NCBI RefSeq assembly: GCF_016894445.1
Contig: NZ_CP056775.1
Span: forward strand, 4,700,001-4,764,000
Source of the DNA: Dyadobacter sandarakinus
GTDB lineage: Bacteria; Bacteroidota; Bacteroidia; Cytophagales; Spirosomataceae
Length of the DNA stretch: 64,000 nt
Direction of reading: 5' to 3'
How positions within the stretch are numbered: position 1 is the first letter of the stretch; every line of letters begins with the position of its first letter. A program made the translations under genes and the position numbers. Positions 1 through 8,128 of this stretch are shown one piece after another. The notes below the pieces were generated by a model. It made no database searches. It worked only from the letters and a program-made list of their open reading frames with translations, and was not told the origin of the DNA.

Positions 1-110
1 TGAATCTTCCACATAAGGGTCGTTGTAGACTACGACGTTGATAGGCTGCAGGTATAAGTGTAGAAACACATTCAGCTGAGCAGTACTAATTACCCAACAG
101 CTTGCACATT
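1..110 (+). rRNA. 23S ribosomal RNA, 3' end (partial)
   Basis: The first ~110 bases match the conserved 3' terminus of bacterial 23S rRNA: a GACGTTGATAGGCTGCAGGT stretch, then the AGCTGAGCAGTACTAATTA segment. The rest of the gene lies left of the window. The exact 3' end cannot be fixed by eye. A 5S gene about 150 bases downstream on the same strand confirms the rRNA operon and its direction. Confidence 0.9.
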
Positions 111-215
111 TAATCTTTATCTTTTTCTCTTCTACTTCCAATATGACATGAAAAAGCATGACCGAATGAATGAACGGCCCGCCGCTGCGGTGACCCAATG
201 AGAGAATAAAGCATT

Positions 216-250
216 ATTCAATCATTCGAAATTCAATCATTCAATCATTG
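216..250. repeat. Short direct repeats in the 23S-5S spacer
   Basis: The 12-base unit ATTCAATCATTC occurs at 216-227 and 231-242, followed by a partial copy (AATCATTG) at 243-250. It is an AT-rich tandem-like array in the rRNA spacer just before 5S. No function is evident; slippage or an rRNA-processing spacer are the simplest explanations. Confidence 0.4.
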
Positions 251-264
251 AACTCAAAGAGCTT

Positions 265-376
265 GTTGGTGGCTATTGGACGGGTGTACACCTCTTCCCA
301 TCCCGAACAGAGAAGTTAAGCCCCGTACCGCCGATGATACCTGGATCAAACCCGGTAAAGTAGGTAGCCGCCACAA
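265..376 (+). rRNA. rrf: 5S ribosomal RNA
   Basis: This is a ~112-base gene with the typical 5S core (CCCATCCCGAACAGAGAAG, then GCCGATGATACC and GGTAAAGTAGGT). The terminal helix I forms between GGTGGCT (268-274) and AGCCGCC (366-372). It is the last gene of the rRNA operon. Ends are approximate by a few bases. Confidence 0.93.
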
Positions 377-390
377 TCATTAACCCATAA

Positions 391-417
391 GACCATCCTC
401 AAAGATGGTCTTTTTTT
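391..417 (+). terminator. rRNA operon terminator
   Basis: The hairpin GACCATC-CTCAAA-GATGGTC is followed by a run of seven T residues, a standard intrinsic terminator placed 15 bases after 5S rRNA. Confidence 0.85.
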
Positions 418-588
418 CGCTTTAGGAAATAGCGGTCGATGGTGTATATGGAGAAACTTAATTGAAGTTAATTGTAGGGTGAACGAATACTTGATATATC
501 CAAATATTGTTATGAGAAAGGACCGTGTTTAATAAGGAATTCTTTTCTATTCAGCCACATATTTGAAGCCCAGCAATAACGGAGTGCA

Positions 589-1392
589 TTACACTTTAAG
601 CATTGCAATGCTGGTTCCGCCAATGTGCTTTATATTAACATATCTGATATCCGACTGGTAGAGTTTATTAAGTGCTGACCAAACGCCAGGCCAATTTGTA
701 TAATCATGCCACATAATCAATCCTCCGGGGCGCATAATGTTAAACACCTTCTCGCTGTCGTTCAATACATAGTCATAAGCATGGGAGCCATCAATAAATG
801 CAAGATCAATTGAATTGGTATACTCTTCGAAAGGGAACGTTGCTGAGTCGCCAAATACCTGTTTAATTTTGTATGCTATGGGATGACCAATAAATCTTTC
901 TCCTGAAATATCCTTGGTTACATAACGAATTTCTCCTTCCTCAATTTCCATTTTCGTTGAATCTAGCTCACTGCTTGGAAGGTCCAGAGTGGTGATTATA
1001 GCATCAGGATGGCAATTTAGTGCTATATTAAGGGTTGTTCTTCCCTGAAATGTGCCTATCTCAAAAACTCTATTAGGGTTCAGTTTTTTCACAAGATTGC
1101 TGATCACTTTCAACTCAAACTCGGTTGTATGACCAAAGCCACATTCGTAAACACCTTCGTAGACAGCAGAATCATTTCCCAGTAATTCAAAAATGTCAGT
1201 CTTGGGGATTATAAACGGGTCAACAGGCGTGCTTTCCTTGCCATTCGTTTTAGTTTCATAAATGTTGTAAAGTGCAAGTAACTCTTGCCTGTTATTGGAA
1301 CCAAACAAGCCCAATGTCATTGTTCGTCCTACCCGTTTGAGTACACCAAGATATAGCCGAGCATTATCAAGAAATGTTGTCATAGAATGCAC
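589..1392 (-). CDS. Class I SAM-dependent methyltransferase (Methyltransf_24-like)
   Basis: This 267-residue protein has a Rossmann-type SAM-binding motif at residues ~109-124 (VFEIGTFQGRTTLNIA). An acidic residue ends strand 2 (TTLDLP, ~135-140), and a later segment, FIDGSHAYDYV (~200), is typical of the Methyltransf_24/O-methyltransferase group that modifies sugars or small molecules. There is no signal peptide. An internal Met at residue 4 is an alternative start. The gene stands alone beside the rRNA operon and looks more AT-rich than the rest of the window, which may mean recent acquisition. The substrate is unknown; surface-glycan modification is plausible given the cassette from 3270 onward. 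Confidence 0.75.
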   Translation of the reverse strand: MHSMTTFLDNARLYLGVLKRVGRTMTLGLFGSNNRQELLALYNIYETKTNGKESTPVDPFIIPKTDIFELLGNDSAVYEGVYECGFGHTTEFELKVISNLVKKLNPNRVFEIGTFQGRTTLNIALNCHPDAIITTLDLPSSELDSTKMEIEEGEIRYVTKDISGERFIGHPIAYKIKQVFGDSATFPFEEYTNSIDLAFIDGSHAYDYVLNDSEKVFNIMRPGGLIMWHDYTNWPGVWSALNKLYQSDIRYVNIKHIGGTSIAMLKV

Positions 1393-1908
1393 GTAGTTGT
1401 CTGAAGTTAAAGAACTTACTAAATCTCGGTTGCCATAGTCTATGATTGATAAATTGCGGCTTACCCCATTCCAGATTAATATGCGGAATTTTTATGAAAT
1501 AGCATTCCCTGAATTTTCTAGAGAGCGTTCTATTTATCAAATGGCCAACTTAAATTTATAAAGCAAATAGGAGGGGATATAATGTGATTTTAACTGGCAA
1601 ATGGAATAGCCAATATTCATTCATTAAAATCTTTATCTTAAGCTTATTCACACTACTGCTGGATTGACTTCAAAGCAGCATCAACAACACGGCAGTATTG
1701 TTACTATGGTTGCTGGTAAAAAACTGAACTAGTAAGATTTATAACTTGGTATAAGTTTGCCAAGTAGGACAAGCAAGTGAGCTACCCGGTTTACTATTGA
1801 TACTTTTTTCTAATCAATCTAACCTATCATTTGTTGACTAATAATAATCGCAGCATTACGATTGATGCTACGATCATTTAACCTAAAGCAAAGCACAAAA
1901 AGAATTAA
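1393..1908. other. 516-base gap with no gene seen
   Basis: This AT-rich stretch lies between the 5' end of the minus-strand methyltransferase and the 3' end of the minus-strand amidohydrolase. I find no convincing ORF, RNA gene, strong terminator or promoter consensus in it. It may hold the methyltransferase promoter, but no TAnnTTTG element stands out. Confidence 0.4.
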
Positions 1909-3105
1909 CTAGCTAACTGCCAATTCTGATAGTGCTAACCAGCTCATAAGACCAATGGAAATTTCCAGCGCACTTTCGTCAATGTCAAAGGTAGGCGTAT
2001 GAACACCTGAGATGATTCCTCTGACTTCATTGCGGGTACCCAGCCGGTAAAAGCAGGAGTCTACTACCTGAGAGTAAAATGCAAAATCTTCGCCCGCCAT
2101 CCAAAGATCCAGGTCAATTACATTTTCCGCACCTAAATACCCAATCGCCGATGAGCGTAATCTGCTGGTTACCTCAGGATGATTTTTTAGAAAAGGATAA
2201 CCATGAACAATATTGAATTCACAGGATCCCCCCATAGCTTCAGCAATTCCTTCTGCCAGCTTCTTCATACGGCGTAACCCGTCTTCCCTCCATGCTTCAT
2301 CCATACAGCGCCAGGTACCCTGGATGGTCACTTCATTTGGGATCACATTGGTGACACCGTCAGCTATAAACCGGCCAAATGAGAGTACGGATGGATTAGC
2401 AGGGTTCCTGTTCCGGCTGATGATTTGTTGCAGCGCTACAATAATGTGAGAAGCAATAAGTACCGGATCAACAAGCTGGTGGGGTGCAGCAGCGTGGCCG
2501 CCTTTTCCTTTTACAGTAAGGTAAAGCTCATCAGTACTTGCCATGTACATACCTTCGCGGAAGCCAATTTTACCCACAGGAATATTAGGAGCAACATGCT
2601 GACCTATCATACTGGCAGGACGCGGATTTTCCAAAACCCCCTCGCGGATCATCAGCGAGGCACCTCCCGGCGCTTTTTCTTCGGCAGGCTGAAATACCAG
2701 TTTGATGGTACCCTCAAATTGTTCTTTGATCTCATTCAGGATCCGGGCGGTAACCAGGAGGGAGGAAGTATGTACATCATGACCACAAGCATGCATTACA
2801 CCGGGCACGGTCGATTTATAGGGTACATCATTAGCTTCCAGAATCGGCAATGCATCCATATCTGCCCGCAGGCCAACAATCCGCTTTGTCGGGTTTTTAC
2901 CTTCTATCAATGCAACTACACCTGTACCTGCAACACCTTCCTGCGGCTGAAGTCCGATAGCAGACAACTCAGCAGCCACGTATTGTGCAGTTTTAAATTC
3001 TTCAAAGGATAATTCAGGGTTACTGTGCAGGTGCCTGCGATGCTTAATAGCGGCGGCTGCATTTTCCTTTGCAAGGGACTTGATTTTACCTAATAATTCA
3101 AACAT
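1909..3105 (-). CDS. M20 family amidohydrolase (N-acyl-amino-acid / hippurate hydrolase type)
   Basis: This cytoplasmic metallopeptidase-fold enzyme is expected to hydrolyse N-acyl amino acids or small amide conjugates (M20D, HipO/AmaA group). It shows the family opening RRHLHSNPELSFEE, then the metal site MHACGHDVHTSS, the FQPAEEKAPGGA segment with the catalytic Glu, and a C-terminal GVHTPTFDIDE metal ligand region. It is ~398 residues from the ATG at 3105, close to the usual family length. A start 10 codons upstream (3135) has an AAAGGA sequence before it, so the longer form is possible. It is monocistronic and divergent from the methyltransferase at 3270. Confidence 0.9.
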   Translation of the reverse strand: MFELLGKIKSLAKENAAAAIKHRRHLHSNPELSFEEFKTAQYVAAELSAIGLQPQEGVAGTGVVALIEGKNPTKRIVGLRADMDALPILEANDVPYKSTVPGVMHACGHDVHTSSLLVTARILNEIKEQFEGTIKLVFQPAEEKAPGGASLMIREGVLENPRPASMIGQHVAPNIPVGKIGFREGMYMASTDELYLTVKGKGGHAAAPHQLVDPVLIASHIIVALQQIISRNRNPANPSVLSFGRFIADGVTNVIPNEVTIQGTWRCMDEAWREDGLRRMKKLAEGIAEAMGGSCEFNIVHGYPFLKNHPEVTSRLRSSAIGYLGAENVIDLDLWMAGEDFAFYSQVVDSCFYRLGTRNEVRGIISGVHTPTFDIDESALEISIGLMSWLALSELAVS

Positions 3106-3232
3106 AATGCTTTTGTTCAGTCGCCGGCTGGTCATATCCGCCGTCCTTTCAGATTTAAAGGTACAATAAACGAAGTTACATGCGCACTTGCCAATAAGAG
3201 GCGGTCCATAGCAGGTTTATGTAGAAAAAAAG

Positions 3233-3240
3233 TAATTTTG
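3233..3240 (+). promoter_or_regulatory. Candidate -7 promoter element for the glycan cassette
   Basis: TAATTTTG matches the Bacteroidota -7 consensus TAnnTTTG exactly and lies 29 bases before the first ATG of the cassette. No clear TTG/TTTG -33 element is present at the right distance, so this is only half a promoter. Confidence 0.4.
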
Positions 3241-3269
3241 ACCAGGTACGAATCAATAAACACGCGAAA

Positions 3270-4148
3270 ATGAATCAGAATGAGTTTTTAGAATCTCTGG
3301 TCTGCCCTGTCTCCGGAACTGCATTGCGTATTTCAGAGGACAGAAAAACGCTGGTCAGTGAAGATGGAACAACCTACGAAGTAGGAGAGACGGGCATTGT
3401 TAACATGCTGTACCCAAAAGAACTTTTACCCGAAGATGCACGTGAGCAGTACCTGTACGATCAGGCTGTACTGCGGTACGACCAGGGGGTATCATGGGTT
3501 TTCCAAACTTTAAACCATTCCGATGAAGCGGCCACCAGAAAGTTTTTTATAGACCTGATGGAATTGAAGCCGGGCATGACTGCGCTTGAAGTAGGAGCTG
3601 GTACCGGCAAAGATTCGGCATTGATACTCGACAGGATCAAGCCGGGCGGTACGGCTGTTTTGTCTGATCTTTCACCCAATATGTTAAAAAGGGCGCAGGA
3701 AAAACTGTCAACAGATGAAGCCAATGTGCATTACTTTCTGGGAAACGGATCTTACCTCCCATTTGCAGACAATACCTTTGACGCCGTTTTTCACTTCGGT
3801 GGAATCAATACTTTTTCAGAAAGAAAAAGAGCATTTGATGAGCTTGCACGTGTTGTAAAGCCTGGTGGGAAAGTAGTGGTAGGAGACGAAAGTGTGGCTC
3901 CATGGCTGAGAAATACGCCTACTTATACTACGCTGCTCAAAGCGAACCCGCTCTTCCGGGCAGAAGTACCGATTGAAGACGTACCATTGAACATTGAAGA
4001 TTTCAAGCTGCACTACGTATTTGGAAATGCTTTTTATGTGATGGAGTTCAGGGTGACGGCTAATCCTCCCGAGGTAGATGTAGACCTTCTAATGCCGGGT
4101 AAGGATTTTGTAGATAACTGGCGTATCAGGGCAGAGAAAGCAGAGTAA
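3270..4148 (+). CDS. SAM-dependent methyltransferase with N-terminal Trm112-like segment
   Basis: This is a 292-residue protein. Residues ~8-48 (LVCPVSGTALRIS...GIVNML) resemble the Trm112p-like domain found at the head of many bacterial methyltransferases; only one Cys is visible, so a full zinc ribbon is not retained. SAM motif I is ALEVGAGTGKDS (105-116), followed by VLSDLSPNML and the post-motif FDAVFHFGGINTF, i.e. a Methyltransf_11 fold of the UbiE type. It is the first gene of a co-directional run with a beta-propeller protein, PhyH oxygenase and two glycosyltransferases, so a sugar or glycolipid acceptor is likely. The substrate is not determinable. Confidence 0.8.
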   Translation: MNQNEFLESLVCPVSGTALRISEDRKTLVSEDGTTYEVGETGIVNMLYPKELLPEDAREQYLYDQAVLRYDQGVSWVFQTLNHSDEAATRKFFIDLMELKPGMTALEVGAGTGKDSALILDRIKPGGTAVLSDLSPNMLKRAQEKLSTDEANVHYFLGNGSYLPFADNTFDAVFHFGGINTFSERKRAFDELARVVKPGGKVVVGDESVAPWLRNTPTYTTLLKANPLFRAEVPIEDVPLNIEDFKLHYVFGNAFYVMEFRVTANPPEVDVDLLMPGKDFVDNWRIRAEKAE

Positions 4149-4166
4149 CTAAATTCATTTTATTAC

Positions 4167-5102
4167 ATGTGGGTTAAAAAGGGCGTCATTTACAAGCCTG
4201 ATGGCAGCATGCCGCATAGTATTTCGCATGCACAGGTACCATTTGCATATAAACACAAGGATTTTCTCCGGATCTATTTTTCGTCACGGGACAAAAGCGG
4301 TCAGTCGCGGCCTACCTTCCTGGATGTAGATTATGACGATCCACAAAAAATACTGTACGTCCACGACAAGCCGGTACTGGAACTGGGTGGCCCTGGCGAG
4401 TATGATGAAACCGGTGCAATGCCTGCCTGGTTTGTGGACATGCCAAATGGTGACATCTGGCTCTATTATACAGGCTGGAACCGCACCTGGAATTCATACC
4501 GACTTTCAATGGGTCTGGCAGTAAGTCATGATGGCGGTATCAACTTCAAAAAAATGTTCGTTGGTCCGATCATGGACCGTAGTATACAAAACCCGCTCTG
4601 GGCTGCTCAGCCGTCAGTAATGCGGGAAGATGATGGTACCTGGCGTATGTGGTACATTTCGGGCCACAAATGCGAGTACATTCATGATTATCCGGAACCT
4701 TACTATCGCGGGCAGTCTGCGACTTCAAAGGACGGGATCCACTGGGAAATCAGTGATGTGCCTGCATTGGACTTTGATGATTTTCTTCATGCGGTAGGCA
4801 GGCCCAGCGTGTTTAAGGAAGACGGGATTTACAAGATGTACTATTCATACCGGCACACCCGTGATTACCGCACCGATCGCAACCAGAGCTACCGGCTTGG
4901 ATATGCCGAATCCCTGGACGGCACGCATTGGGAAAGAAAAGATCACCTGGTAGGAATTGCAAAATCCGAGCATCCCGGGGATTTTGACTACGAAATGATT
5001 GATTATGCTAATTACTACCAGCACAACGGCAAAAAGTATTTGTTGTACAATGGAAATGGTTTTGGTGCAGCAGGTTTCGGGTATGCAGTCTGGGAGGACT
5101 AA
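4167..5102 (+). CDS. Glycosidase-like five-bladed beta-propeller protein
   Basis: This is a 311-residue protein with no signal peptide. It contains repeated blade-like motifs with aromatic and acidic residues: HAQVPFAYKHKDFLRIYFSS, GDIWLYYTGWNRT, GTWRMWYISGHK, GIYKMYYSYRHT and KKYLLYNGNGFG. This is the pattern of GH43/GH130-like propeller folds. Cytoplasmic versions occur in surface-polysaccharide clusters, where their role is not well defined. It lies 18 bases after the methyltransferase in the cassette. Whether it hydrolyses, phosphorolyses or only binds sugar cannot be told from the sequence. Confidence 0.7.
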   Translation: MWVKKGVIYKPDGSMPHSISHAQVPFAYKHKDFLRIYFSSRDKSGQSRPTFLDVDYDDPQKILYVHDKPVLELGGPGEYDETGAMPAWFVDMPNGDIWLYYTGWNRTWNSYRLSMGLAVSHDGGINFKKMFVGPIMDRSIQNPLWAAQPSVMREDDGTWRMWYISGHKCEYIHDYPEPYYRGQSATSKDGIHWEISDVPALDFDDFLHAVGRPSVFKEDGIYKMYYSYRHTRDYRTDRNQSYRLGYAESLDGTHWERKDHLVGIAKSEHPGDFDYEMIDYANYYQHNGKKYLLYNGNGFGAAGFGYAVWED

Positions 5103-5222
5103 TACCATAAAAATGGGTAACTTAGGTCATGATTTTGATGAGAAATAACCTGTAAATTTGAAGAAATGCCGGAGCTTCATGCGCCGGGTTTTTCAATAAT
5201 TTAAAACAATCATTGCAATCCG

Positions 5223-6041
5223 ATGAGTACACTTCAGGAACAATTCAATAATGACGGTTACGTACTGCTGCGCGGTTTTCTCGATCAGGAGGTAATTGAA
5301 AATATATACCGCGATGCACGGAAAATCTTTGCAGCGCAAATCAAACGGGTGACCGGCAAGGTGGTGGACATCGACGATCGCGATGTTTTTGAAAATGCCA
5401 TGTTCGAATTCTTTGAAAAAGACTTTGAAGCTTTTGTGAACACAGGCAAAACGGTACAGCACGCTTTTTCGCTGCACCGGCTCGGGGTTGATCCCAAAAT
5501 CGAAAACCTGCTAAAAGAAGTAGGGCTTACCAACCCGATTATAGGTGCCCGGGCTGCAATGCAGTTTAACAGCCGCTTTTTATCCAAAGATGGCAGCAAG
5601 CACTGGAAGCTGGATGCGCATCAGGACTGGCGTACCGGGCAGGGATCACTGGATAGTGCCGTGATCTGGTTCCCGATGGTAGATGCTGGTGCCGACCTGG
5701 GTGCATTACAGGTAATTCCCGGAAGTCATAAGGCAGGCTTGCAGGAGTCGTCGGCCTCCGGTTATCAGGGTGGTATTACAAACTCGATTGAGGAAGACAA
5801 GTTTGTGCAGACGGAGTTTAAGGTGGGTGACATGCTTATTTTTTCCGCTTTTCTTATCCACCAGTCAGGCAATAATATCACGCGTAACATCCGGTGGTCG
5901 GTACAGTTGCGGTATAACAATCTCGACGAGCCTACATTTATTGAGCGCGGTTACCCGATGGCTTACATTTACAAGCCCGAAACGGAATTGGTTACACCCA
6001 ACTTTCCAAGTGTGGAGCAGCTGAAAGAAGTGTTCAGCTGA
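5223..6041 (+). CDS. Phytanoyl-CoA dioxygenase (PhyH) family protein
   Basis: This is a 272-residue non-haem Fe(II)/2-oxoglutarate oxygenase. The iron facial triad is visible as H133-x-D135 (DAHQDW) and distal H213 (FLIHQSGNN), with R224 or R230 available to bind 2-oxoglutarate. The double-stranded beta-helix core spans about residues 105-235. Family members hydroxylate varied small molecules and sometimes sugar nucleotides. Its stop overlaps the next start by one base (TGATG), so it is translationally coupled to the downstream glycosyltransferase and its target is probably a glycan or its precursor. A TAAATTTG sequence at 5153-5160 could drive an internal promoter. Confidence 0.85.
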   Translation: MSTLQEQFNNDGYVLLRGFLDQEVIENIYRDARKIFAAQIKRVTGKVVDIDDRDVFENAMFEFFEKDFEAFVNTGKTVQHAFSLHRLGVDPKIENLLKEVGLTNPIIGARAAMQFNSRFLSKDGSKHWKLDAHQDWRTGQGSLDSAVIWFPMVDAGADLGALQVIPGSHKAGLQESSASGYQGGITNSIEEDKFVQTEFKVGDMLIFSAFLIHQSGNNITRNIRWSVQLRYNNLDEPTFIERGYPMAYIYKPETELVTPNFPSVEQLKEVFS

Positions 6042-6874
6042 TGAAAGTTTCCGTTTGTGTACCTACGTACAACCATGAAAAGTATATCGCCCAGATGCTG
6101 GACGGTGTACTGATGCAACAGACAAGCTTTGACTTTGAAATTGTGATTGGCGACGATGGTTCCACAGACAACAATCCGAGGATCATTCAGGAATATATGC
6201 AGAAACACCCGGGCAAAATCCGGGCTTTTTTGCATCAGCAAAATCAGGGTCCCGCTGAGCCGCGTGAATTTGCAGGCAGAAACAATGTACTGCAGCTGTT
6301 AAAAGCCTGCCGGGGCGAGTACGTGGCCATGTGTGAGGGGGATGACTACTGGACTGACCCTATGAAACTGCAGAAGCAGGCCGATTTCTTGGATCAGCAT
6401 TCTGACCTGATGGTCTGCCATCACAACATGGTGGTGACGTATGAGGATGGTTCGCCATCGCACCACTTCAACAGTTCCGATCAAAAGCTCCGCTCCTCCA
6501 TTGAAGATATTCTGGAAGATCAATGGTTTTTTGCGACCGCGAGCTGGATGTATCGCAATCATTTTCTTCATCATGACTTTGCCGGCTGGCATGCTACTGC
6601 GGCAGCGGGCGACTGGGCCATCATGATCCAATTGGCTGCTCAGGGAGATATCGGTTATTTGCCGGAGCCCATGGGGGTGTACCGCAAGCATAGCGCGGGC
6701 CTGAGCCTTGTCCATGCAGATACAAACATTGGCTTTCTGCAAAATCGCAGGGAAATGTTTAAAAACGTCGACAAGTGGCTTCATTACCAGTATAAAGAGG
6801 TTATTGCGCGCACGGTAGAGCGATATGATATGCAGCTTGCGAATATTGAAAAAGTTGGCGGTTCACACGAATAA
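6041..6874 (+). CDS. Family 2 glycosyltransferase
   Basis: This is a 277-residue GT-A enzyme. The N-terminal nucleotide-binding part reads MKVSVCVPTYNHEKYIAQML, followed by IGDDGSTDNN and the DxD-type metal motif in CEGDDYWTDP (about residue 100). The C-terminal half carries WHATAAAGDWAIM, the acceptor-side ED/GD motif of GT2 enzymes. There are no membrane helices. The start overlaps the PhyH stop. It probably adds a sugar to a surface glycan or lipid-linked oligosaccharide; donor and acceptor are unknown. Confidence 0.87.
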   Translation: MKVSVCVPTYNHEKYIAQMLDGVLMQQTSFDFEIVIGDDGSTDNNPRIIQEYMQKHPGKIRAFLHQQNQGPAEPREFAGRNNVLQLLKACRGEYVAMCEGDDYWTDPMKLQKQADFLDQHSDLMVCHHNMVVTYEDGSPSHHFNSSDQKLRSSIEDILEDQWFFATASWMYRNHFLHHDFAGWHATAAAGDWAIMIQLAAQGDIGYLPEPMGVYRKHSAGLSLVHADTNIGFLQNRREMFKNVDKWLHYQYKEVIARTVERYDMQLANIEKVGGSHE

Positions 6875-6909
6875 TCTTTAATTTGTTCTTTTGTCAACAG
6901 CAGACTTTC

Positions 6910-7674
6910 ATGAAGCTAAGCGTCGTAATTCCAGCATATAACGAAGAAGAATCCATCTCTCACACGCTTCTTTCCCTGCATCAGACCTTAAATAAGTACA
7001 AAATTCCGCACGAAATCTGCGTTACCAACGATAACTCTAAGGATGGTACGTTGCGGGTACTTAGCGAATTATCCCTGCAAATTCCAACCCTGGTTTACTA
7101 TACCAATCCCGGCCCCAATGGATTTGGCTATGCGGTCAGATACGGACTGGAACGTTTCAAAGGGGATTGTGTAGCAGTATTTATGGCTGATATGTCCGAC
7201 GACCCGGAGGATCTTGCAAAGTATTATTTCAAGATGCTGGAAGGGGATTATGATTGTGTCTTTGGCTCGCGCTGGGAAAAAGGAGGGCAGGTAATCGACT
7301 ATCCTGCCTTGAAAAAGGTGATCAACCGCGTGGCAAACTTCATTGTGCGCATGGTGATGGGCATCAAATACAATGATACTACCAATGCATTCAAGCTTTA
7401 CAAAAGAGAAACAATTGACGGAATCAAGCCGTTTTTGGCCCCGCATTTTAACCTGACCATTGAGCTGCCGCTCAAAGCGATTGTGCGGGGTTACAGTTAC
7501 GCCGTGGTACCCAACAGCTGGACCAACCGGAAATACGGAGAATCAAAGCTGAAAATCAAGGAAATGGGCAGCCGCTACTTTTTCATACTCATGTACTGCC
7601 TGATCGAAAAGTACTTCTCGCAGGGTGATTTTATGAAAAAAAGTAAAGCGCCTACAAAGGAGGTAAGCAGGTAA
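6910..7674 (+). CDS. Dolichol-phosphate mannosyltransferase-like GT2 protein
   Basis: The most likely start is the ATG at 6910, giving about 254 residues beginning MKLSVVIPAYNEEESI. An upstream in-frame ATG at 6883 would add only nine unconvincing residues. Motifs are NDNSKDGT and the metal-binding FMADMSDDPEDL, as in Dpm1/GtrB/ArnC-type enzymes that charge polyprenyl phosphate with a sugar. No C-terminal transmembrane pair is visible, so it is the soluble Dpm1-like form. It ends the cassette. A likely role is making a polyprenyl-phosphate sugar donor for periplasmic glycosylation. Confidence 0.83.
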   Translation: MKLSVVIPAYNEEESISHTLLSLHQTLNKYKIPHEICVTNDNSKDGTLRVLSELSLQIPTLVYYTNPGPNGFGYAVRYGLERFKGDCVAVFMADMSDDPEDLAKYYFKMLEGDYDCVFGSRWEKGGQVIDYPALKKVINRVANFIVRMVMGIKYNDTTNAFKLYKRETIDGIKPFLAPHFNLTIELPLKAIVRGYSYAVVPNSWTNRKYGESKLKIKEMGSRYFFILMYCLIEKYFSQGDFMKKSKAPTKEVSR

Positions 7675-7678
7675 CTGC

Positions 7679-8128
7679 CTATTTAATCCAGTCCTGAATA
7701 AATGTAGCCTTGTGCGCCAGGTACGATATTGCAAGGCCCCAAACCATTGCACTCACGGACATCCACAGGAAAATAGAGCCTCTCGGCACACGAAAAGCCA
7801 CAGCCAGTATCGGTCCGAACAAAGGGGTAAACAGAGGAGGCGTAAGAAACGCAATACCGATAATGCCGAACCGCTGCCAGATGTTGACCGCCATGCGCGT
7901 CGTTCTTGAAAACTTCTTTGGGGCGGACTTCCTGTACTTCTTGAACAAACCCTGTATGCCGCTCCCTACGTATGTCAGCACCAGTACGGTAAACATCATT
8001 CCCAAAGCGGAACAAATGGCGGTCTCTATCCAGCTGAGTTGAAGAACAACTCCCGTGATAGGTCCTCCGAAAAACTTCAATGTACTCGCGAGTGCAACAG
8101 ACAAGTATTTAAGAAAGGTGGTTTCCAT
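7679..8128 (-). CDS. Small integral membrane protein (possible small multidrug export family)
   Basis: This is a 149-residue protein with about four hydrophobic segments (residues ~22-55, 84-110, 118-138). The segment WQRFGIIGIAFLTPPLFTPLFGP is reminiscent of PF06695 (annotated as small multidrug export proteins) and the wider DedA-like fold, but I am not certain of the family. Its ATG directly follows the dxr stop (TAGATG), so the two are surely cotranscribed. Function is unknown. Confidence 0.65.
   Translation of the reverse strand: METTFLKYLSVALASTLKFFGGPITGVVLQLSWIETAICSALGMMFTVLVLTYVGSGIQGLFKKYRKSAPKKFSRTTRMAVNIWQRFGIIGIAFLTPPLFTPLFGPILAVAFRVPRGSIFLWMSVSAMVWGLAISYLAHKATFIQDWIK

Noticed and set aside
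216..250. Direct repeats before 5S rRNA as a CRISPR or att site
   Set aside because: The units are 12 bases with 3-base or no spacing, too short and irregular for CRISPR, and no integrase gene is nearby.
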